NCBI GenBank assembly: GCA_945641355.1
Contig: CALZEQ010000010.1
Location: 1-64,000, forward strand
Reading direction: 5' to 3'
DNA: 64,000 bases
DNA from: an uncultured Mediterranea sp.
GTDB lineage: Bacteria; Bacteroidota; Bacteroidia; Bacteroidales; Bacteroidaceae
The position numbers were made by a program, and so were the translations under genes. This document shows, one piece after another, positions 60,999-64,000 of this stretch. The notes beneath the pieces were generated by a model. The model searched no databases. It was not told the origin of the DNA and was given only the letters and a program-made list of their open reading frames with translations. Positions within the stretch are counted from its first letter, which is position 1, and each line of letters begins with the position of its first letter.

Positions 60999-62456
60999 AT
61001 GGAAAAGAAAGATTTGAAGCCGGCTGGTGTGTTCCGTTATTTTGAAGAAATATGCCAGGTGCCGCGTCCCTCAAAGAAGGAGGAGAAAATCATTGCTTAC
61101 CTGAAGAAATTCGGCGAAGACCATCAGTTGGAAACATCGGTAGATGAGGCTGGCAACGTATTGATAAAGAAACCCGCCACACCGGGTATGGAGAACCGGA
61201 AGACGGTGGTGCTGCAGTCACATATAGATATGGTATGCGAGAAGAACAACGATGTGAAGCACGATTTCCTGACAGATCCTATCGAAACAGAGATTGACGG
61301 AGAATGGCTGAAGGCCAAGGGCACTACGCTGGGGGCAGACAACGGTATCGGCGTGGCAACGGAACTGGCCATTCTGGCTGATGACACGTTGCAGCACGGA
61401 CCTATCGAGTGCCTGTTTACAGTGGACGAAGAGACGGGATTGACGGGTGCGTTTGCCTTGAAGGAGGGCTTCATGAACGGTGATATCCTGCTGAACCTGG
61501 ATTCGGAAGACGAGGGAGAACTTTTCATAGGTTGTGCGGGAGGCATTGACTCGGTGGCTCAGTTTACCTATCAGGAAGTAGATGTGCCTGCCGGCTATTT
61601 CTGCTGCAAAGTGCAGGTCAAGGGACTGAAAGGCGGACACTCGGGCGGTGACATCCATCTGGGCAGAGGCAATGCCAACAAGCTGCTGAACCGCTTTCTG
61701 ACGCAGGCATCCAAGAAGTACGACCTCTATCTGTGCGAGATTGACGGAGGCAACCTGCGCAATGCCATTGCACGCGAAGCACATGCGGTGCTGGCCATAC
61801 CGGAGGCAGACAAGCATGCATTGCGTACAGACCTGAATCTGTTTGCTGCTGAAGTAGAGGCTGAATACAGTGTGGTGGAGCCGGATCTGGAGTTCATCCT
61901 GGAATCGGAACCGGCACATGCCAAAGCCATCGACAGAGATACTGCCCGTCGCTTGTTGCAGACCATCTATGCCACTCCGCACGGTGTGTATGCCATGAGT
62001 CAGGATATTCCGGGGCTGGTGGAGACCTCTACCAACTTGGCCTCTGTCAAAATGAAGCCGGAGCACATCATCCGTATAGAGACCAGCCAGCGTAGTTCTA
62101 CGGCATCTGCCAAAGAGGATATTGCCACGATGGTGCGTACCGTCTTCGAAATGGGTGGTGCGACTGTATCGCACGGCGATGGCTATCCGGGCTGGAAGCC
62201 CAATCCACATTCCGAAATTCTGCAGATAGCAGTCGAATCGTACAAACGCCTGTTCGGGACGGAAGCGAAGGTGAAGGCCATTCACGCCGGTCTGGAGTGC
62301 GGACTCTTCCTGGACAAATATCCCTCGTTGGATATGATTTCATTCGGACCTACTTTGCAGGGTGTCCATTCGCCCGACGAACGGATGCTGATACCTACGG
62401 TACAGAAGTTCTGGGATCATCTGCTCGATATCCTGAAGCATATACCGCAAAAATAG
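60999..62456 (+). CDS. pepD: Aminoacyl-histidine dipeptidase (peptidase D, M20 family)
   Basis: A 485-residue metallopeptidase that cleaves Xaa-His dipeptides such as carnosine. Metal-binding and catalytic motifs are QSHIDMVCEK (His and catalytic Asp), GADNGIGVA (bridging Asp), DEETGLTGA (general-base Glu), NLDSEDEG and the final AIHAGLECG with His. An insertion dimerisation domain lies at about 190-380. The family is PepD/GCP. It stands alone. Confidence 0.93.
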   Translation: MEKKDLKPAGVFRYFEEICQVPRPSKKEEKIIAYLKKFGEDHQLETSVDEAGNVLIKKPATPGMENRKTVVLQSHIDMVCEKNNDVKHDFLTDPIETEIDGEWLKAKGTTLGADNGIGVATELAILADDTLQHGPIECLFTVDEETGLTGAFALKEGFMNGDILLNLDSEDEGELFIGCAGGIDSVAQFTYQEVDVPAGYFCCKVQVKGLKGGHSGGDIHLGRGNANKLLNRFLTQASKKYDLYLCEIDGGNLRNAIAREAHAVLAIPEADKHALRTDLNLFAAEVEAEYSVVEPDLEFILESEPAHAKAIDRDTARRLLQTIYATPHGVYAMSQDIPGLVETSTNLASVKMKPEHIIRIETSQRSSTASAKEDIATMVRTVFEMGGATVSHGDGYPGWKPNPHSEILQIAVESYKRLFGTEAKVKAIHAGLECGLFLDKYPSLDMISFGPTLQGVHSPDERMLIPTVQKFWDHLLDILKHIPQK

Positions 62457-62522
62457 GTGGCGTATAAGAGCTATCCGGTAACAAAAAGAGCATTGGGCAA
62501 AAAAAAACTTCTGCAAAATGCT

Positions 62523-62551
62523 TTTGAAATGTGGAATAATGTATATATTTG
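62523..62551 (+). promoter_or_regulatory. Promoter of the purF leader
   Basis: TTTG at 62523-62526, 17 bases, TATATTTG at 62544-62551. Transcription would begin near 62558, before the leader peptide and attenuator. Confidence 0.6.
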
Positions 62552-62580
62552 CACCCCGAAAACAAGTATACATTCAACTT

Positions 62581-62619
62581 ATGTGTAGTAGTTGCGGGAT
62601 ATATCAACATCGAATATAG
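62581..62619 (+). CDS. Possible 12-codon leader peptide
   Basis: ATG at 62581 opens MCSSCGIYQHRI, ending in TAG at 62619, five bases before the terminator hairpin. The position between promoter and terminator fits a leader peptide. A ribosome at its end would cover the 5' arm of the hairpin. There is no independent proof that it is translated. Confidence 0.3.
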   Translation: MCSSCGIYQHRI

Positions 62620-62624
62620 CTCTG

Positions 62625-62674
62625 AAAAGAGGCTTCCAACGGAACGAAAATTCCGTCAGAAGCCTCTTTTTTTT
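62625..62674 (+). terminator. Attenuator-type terminator upstream of purF
   Basis: AAAAGAGGCTTC pairs with GAAGCCTCTTTT (62625-62636 with 62659-62670), and an inner stem ACGGAA/TTCCGT follows after a CA/CA internal loop. Eight T residues complete it. It lies between the promoter and the purF start, with no second promoter seen after it. Confidence 0.8.
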
Positions 62675-62722
62675 GTCCGTTAGCTCCGGTACGTAAGTAG
62701 ATATAATTTATAAGAATTCACT

Positions 62723-64000
62723 ATGGAACCATTGAAGCATGAATGTGGTGTAGCCATGATACGCCTGCTCAAACCGTTGGAGTATTATGAAAAGAAGTAC
62801 GGCACATGGATGTATGGACTGAACAAACTCTATCTCTTGATGGAGAAGCAGCACAACCGGGGACAGGAAGGAGCCGGTTTGGCTTGTGTGAAACTGGAAG
62901 CCAACCCGGGCGAAGAGTATATGTTCCGTGAACGCGCTTTGGGCTCGGGAGCCATTACCGAGATTTTTGGTACGGTGCAGTCGCATTTCAAGGACCTGAC
63001 ACCCCAGCAGCTGCACGATGCCGACTATGCCAAGCGTTGCCTTCCCTTTGCTGGCGAAACGTATATGGGGCATCTGCGCTACTCCACTACCGGCAAATCG
63101 GGAATCTCTTACGTACACCCGTTCCTGCGCCGTAACAACTGGCGGGCCAAGAACCTGGCACTTTGCGGCAATTTCAATCTGACCAATGTCGATGAGATTT
63201 TTGCCCGTATCACTGCCATCGGACAGCATCCGCGTGCATACGCCGATACCTACATCATGCTGGAGCAGGTCGGCCATCGGTTGGATAGGGAGGTAGAACG
63301 CCTCTTCAATTTGGCGGAAGCCGAAGGCCTGACCGGTATGGACGTCACCCATTATATTGAGGAACATATTGACTTGGCCAATGTGTTGCGTACGTCAAGC
63401 CGTGAGTGGGATGGCGGGTACGTGATATGCGGACTGACCGGCAGCGGCGAGAGTTTTGCTGTGCGTGACCCGTGGGGCATCCGTCCGGCCTTCTGGTATC
63501 AGGACGAAGAGATTGCCGTGCTTGCCAGCGAGCGCCCTGTCATACAGACGGCGTTCAATGTGCCGGTAGAGAGCATCAAGGAGCTGATGCCGGGGCAGGC
63601 ACTCTTCATCAACAAGGCCGGTCATCTGCGTACGGTACAGATTAACAAGCCACGTGAGCTGAAGCCATGCTCTTTCGAGCGCATCTACTTCAGCCGAGGA
63701 AGCGATGTGGATATCTATAGGGAACGGAAACTGTTGGGCGAGAAACTGGTGCCACGCATCCTGAAGGCGATTGATGGAGATATAGACCATACCGTCTTTT
63801 CATTCATCCCCAATACGGCCGAAGTCGCTTTTTACGGTATGCTGCAGGGATTTGACGAGTACTTGAATGAAGAGAAGGTGCGCCAGATAGCCGCTCTCGG
63901 ACACAATCCCAACCACGAAGAACTGGAACGCATCCTGTCACGTCGGATCCGTAGCGAGAAGGTGGCCATCAAAGATATCAAGTTGCGTACCTTTATCGCT
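62723..64000 (+). CDS. purF: Amidophosphoribosyltransferase-type glutamine amidotransferase (partial, runs off the window)
   Basis: The first 426 codons are open to the window end with no stop. The protein starts MEPLKHECGVAMIRLLKP. The N-terminal Ntn-type glutaminase has the nucleophile Cys8 in HECGVAM (a short propeptide is expected to be removed), then QHNRGQEGAGLA, GHLRYSTTGKSG and GNFNLTN. The later part has SFERIYFSRGSD and SFIPNTAE, PurF-like landmarks. PurF makes phosphoribosylamine in purine synthesis. The longer Bacteroides form has insertions versus E. coli PurF. It is preceded by an attenuator-like leader. Confidence 0.85.
   Translation, partial: MEPLKHECGVAMIRLLKPLEYYEKKYGTWMYGLNKLYLLMEKQHNRGQEGAGLACVKLEANPGEEYMFRERALGSGAITEIFGTVQSHFKDLTPQQLHDADYAKRCLPFAGETYMGHLRYSTTGKSGISYVHPFLRRNNWRAKNLALCGNFNLTNVDEIFARITAIGQHPRAYADTYIMLEQVGHRLDREVERLFNLAEAEGLTGMDVTHYIEEHIDLANVLRTSSREWDGGYVICGLTGSGESFAVRDPWGIRPAFWYQDEEIAVLASERPVIQTAFNVPVESIKELMPGQALFINKAGHLRTVQINKPRELKPCSFERIYFSRGSDVDIYRERKLLGEKLVPRILKAIDGDIDHTVFSFIPNTAEVAFYGMLQGFDEYLNEEKVRQIAALGHNPNHEELERILSRRIRSEKVAIKDIKLRTFIA

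Noticed and set aside
61218..62285. 355-codon minus-strand ORF inside pepD
   Set aside because: Shadow of pepD with composition typical of antisense frames.
1..64000. CRISPR arrays, insertion sequences, prophage or integrase genes
   Set aside because: No repeat-spacer array, transposase, integrase or phage structural gene was recognised in any frame.

Overview
The window looks like chromosomal DNA of a gut Bacteroides (species not determined). The evidence is many promoters of the Bacteroidota type (TTTG, about 20 bases, then TAnnTTTG), plus family-restricted genes: an NVEALA peptide with a BF3164-type lipoprotein, DUF4301, DUF4494, DUF3127, a UpxY antiterminator and a GT3-type glycogen synthase. 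No insertion sequence, prophage, CRISPR array or rRNA was seen. One tRNA (Ser-GGA) is present. Coding density is high apart from a few 0.3 to 1 kb gaps.

Layout: 0-2 kb, a decayed ATPase tail and an NVEALA/propeller-lipoprotein pair. 2-11 kb, HAD phosphatase, panB, a short MFS protein, DgkA-type kinase, a RelA-type (p)ppGpp synthetase, DUF4301, purT and a histidine kinase. 11-18.5 kb, thiE-like, superoxide dismutase and lipB next to a hexuronate catabolic block: altronate dehydratase, a LacI regulator, KDG kinase and KDPG aldolase, which together take altronate to pyruvate and glyceraldehyde-3-phosphate. 19-27.7 kb, a seven-gene, AT-rich, one-way surface-glycan cluster: five glycosyltransferases, a flippase and an asparagine-synthetase-like enzyme, with no polymerase and no initiating transferase. 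27.9-32.2 kb, glycogen synthase and alpha-glucan phosphorylase. 32-44 kb, HIT protein, an OadA-like carboxyltransferase, tRNA-Ser, a 1 kb gene-poor gap, phoU, DUF4494-yggS-DHOD-like operon, a FlaA1/CapD-like membrane dehydratase, PIN-PhoH and folC. 44-52 kb, a seven-gene minus-strand operon headed by dnaN (exonuclease, coaBC, recN, rlmB, a degenerate protease-TPR protein, ridA). 52-64 kb, DUF3127, a secreted GH43 enzyme, an orphan UpxY with a WG-repeat protein, uvrA, an OmpH-like lipoprotein, pepD and a purF-type amidophosphoribosyltransferase cut by the window edge.

The most interesting regulatory structures are: a promoter-proximal hairpin in the leader of the orphan upxY; an intrinsic terminator preceded by a 12-codon ORF between the purF promoter and the purF start; a promoter/terminator pair with no gene between them at 35.1 kb (candidate small RNA); a long stem-loop between thiE and sodB; and two families of short extragenic palindromes, each present twice. 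Most assignments rest on motif recognition by eye. No database search was possible.
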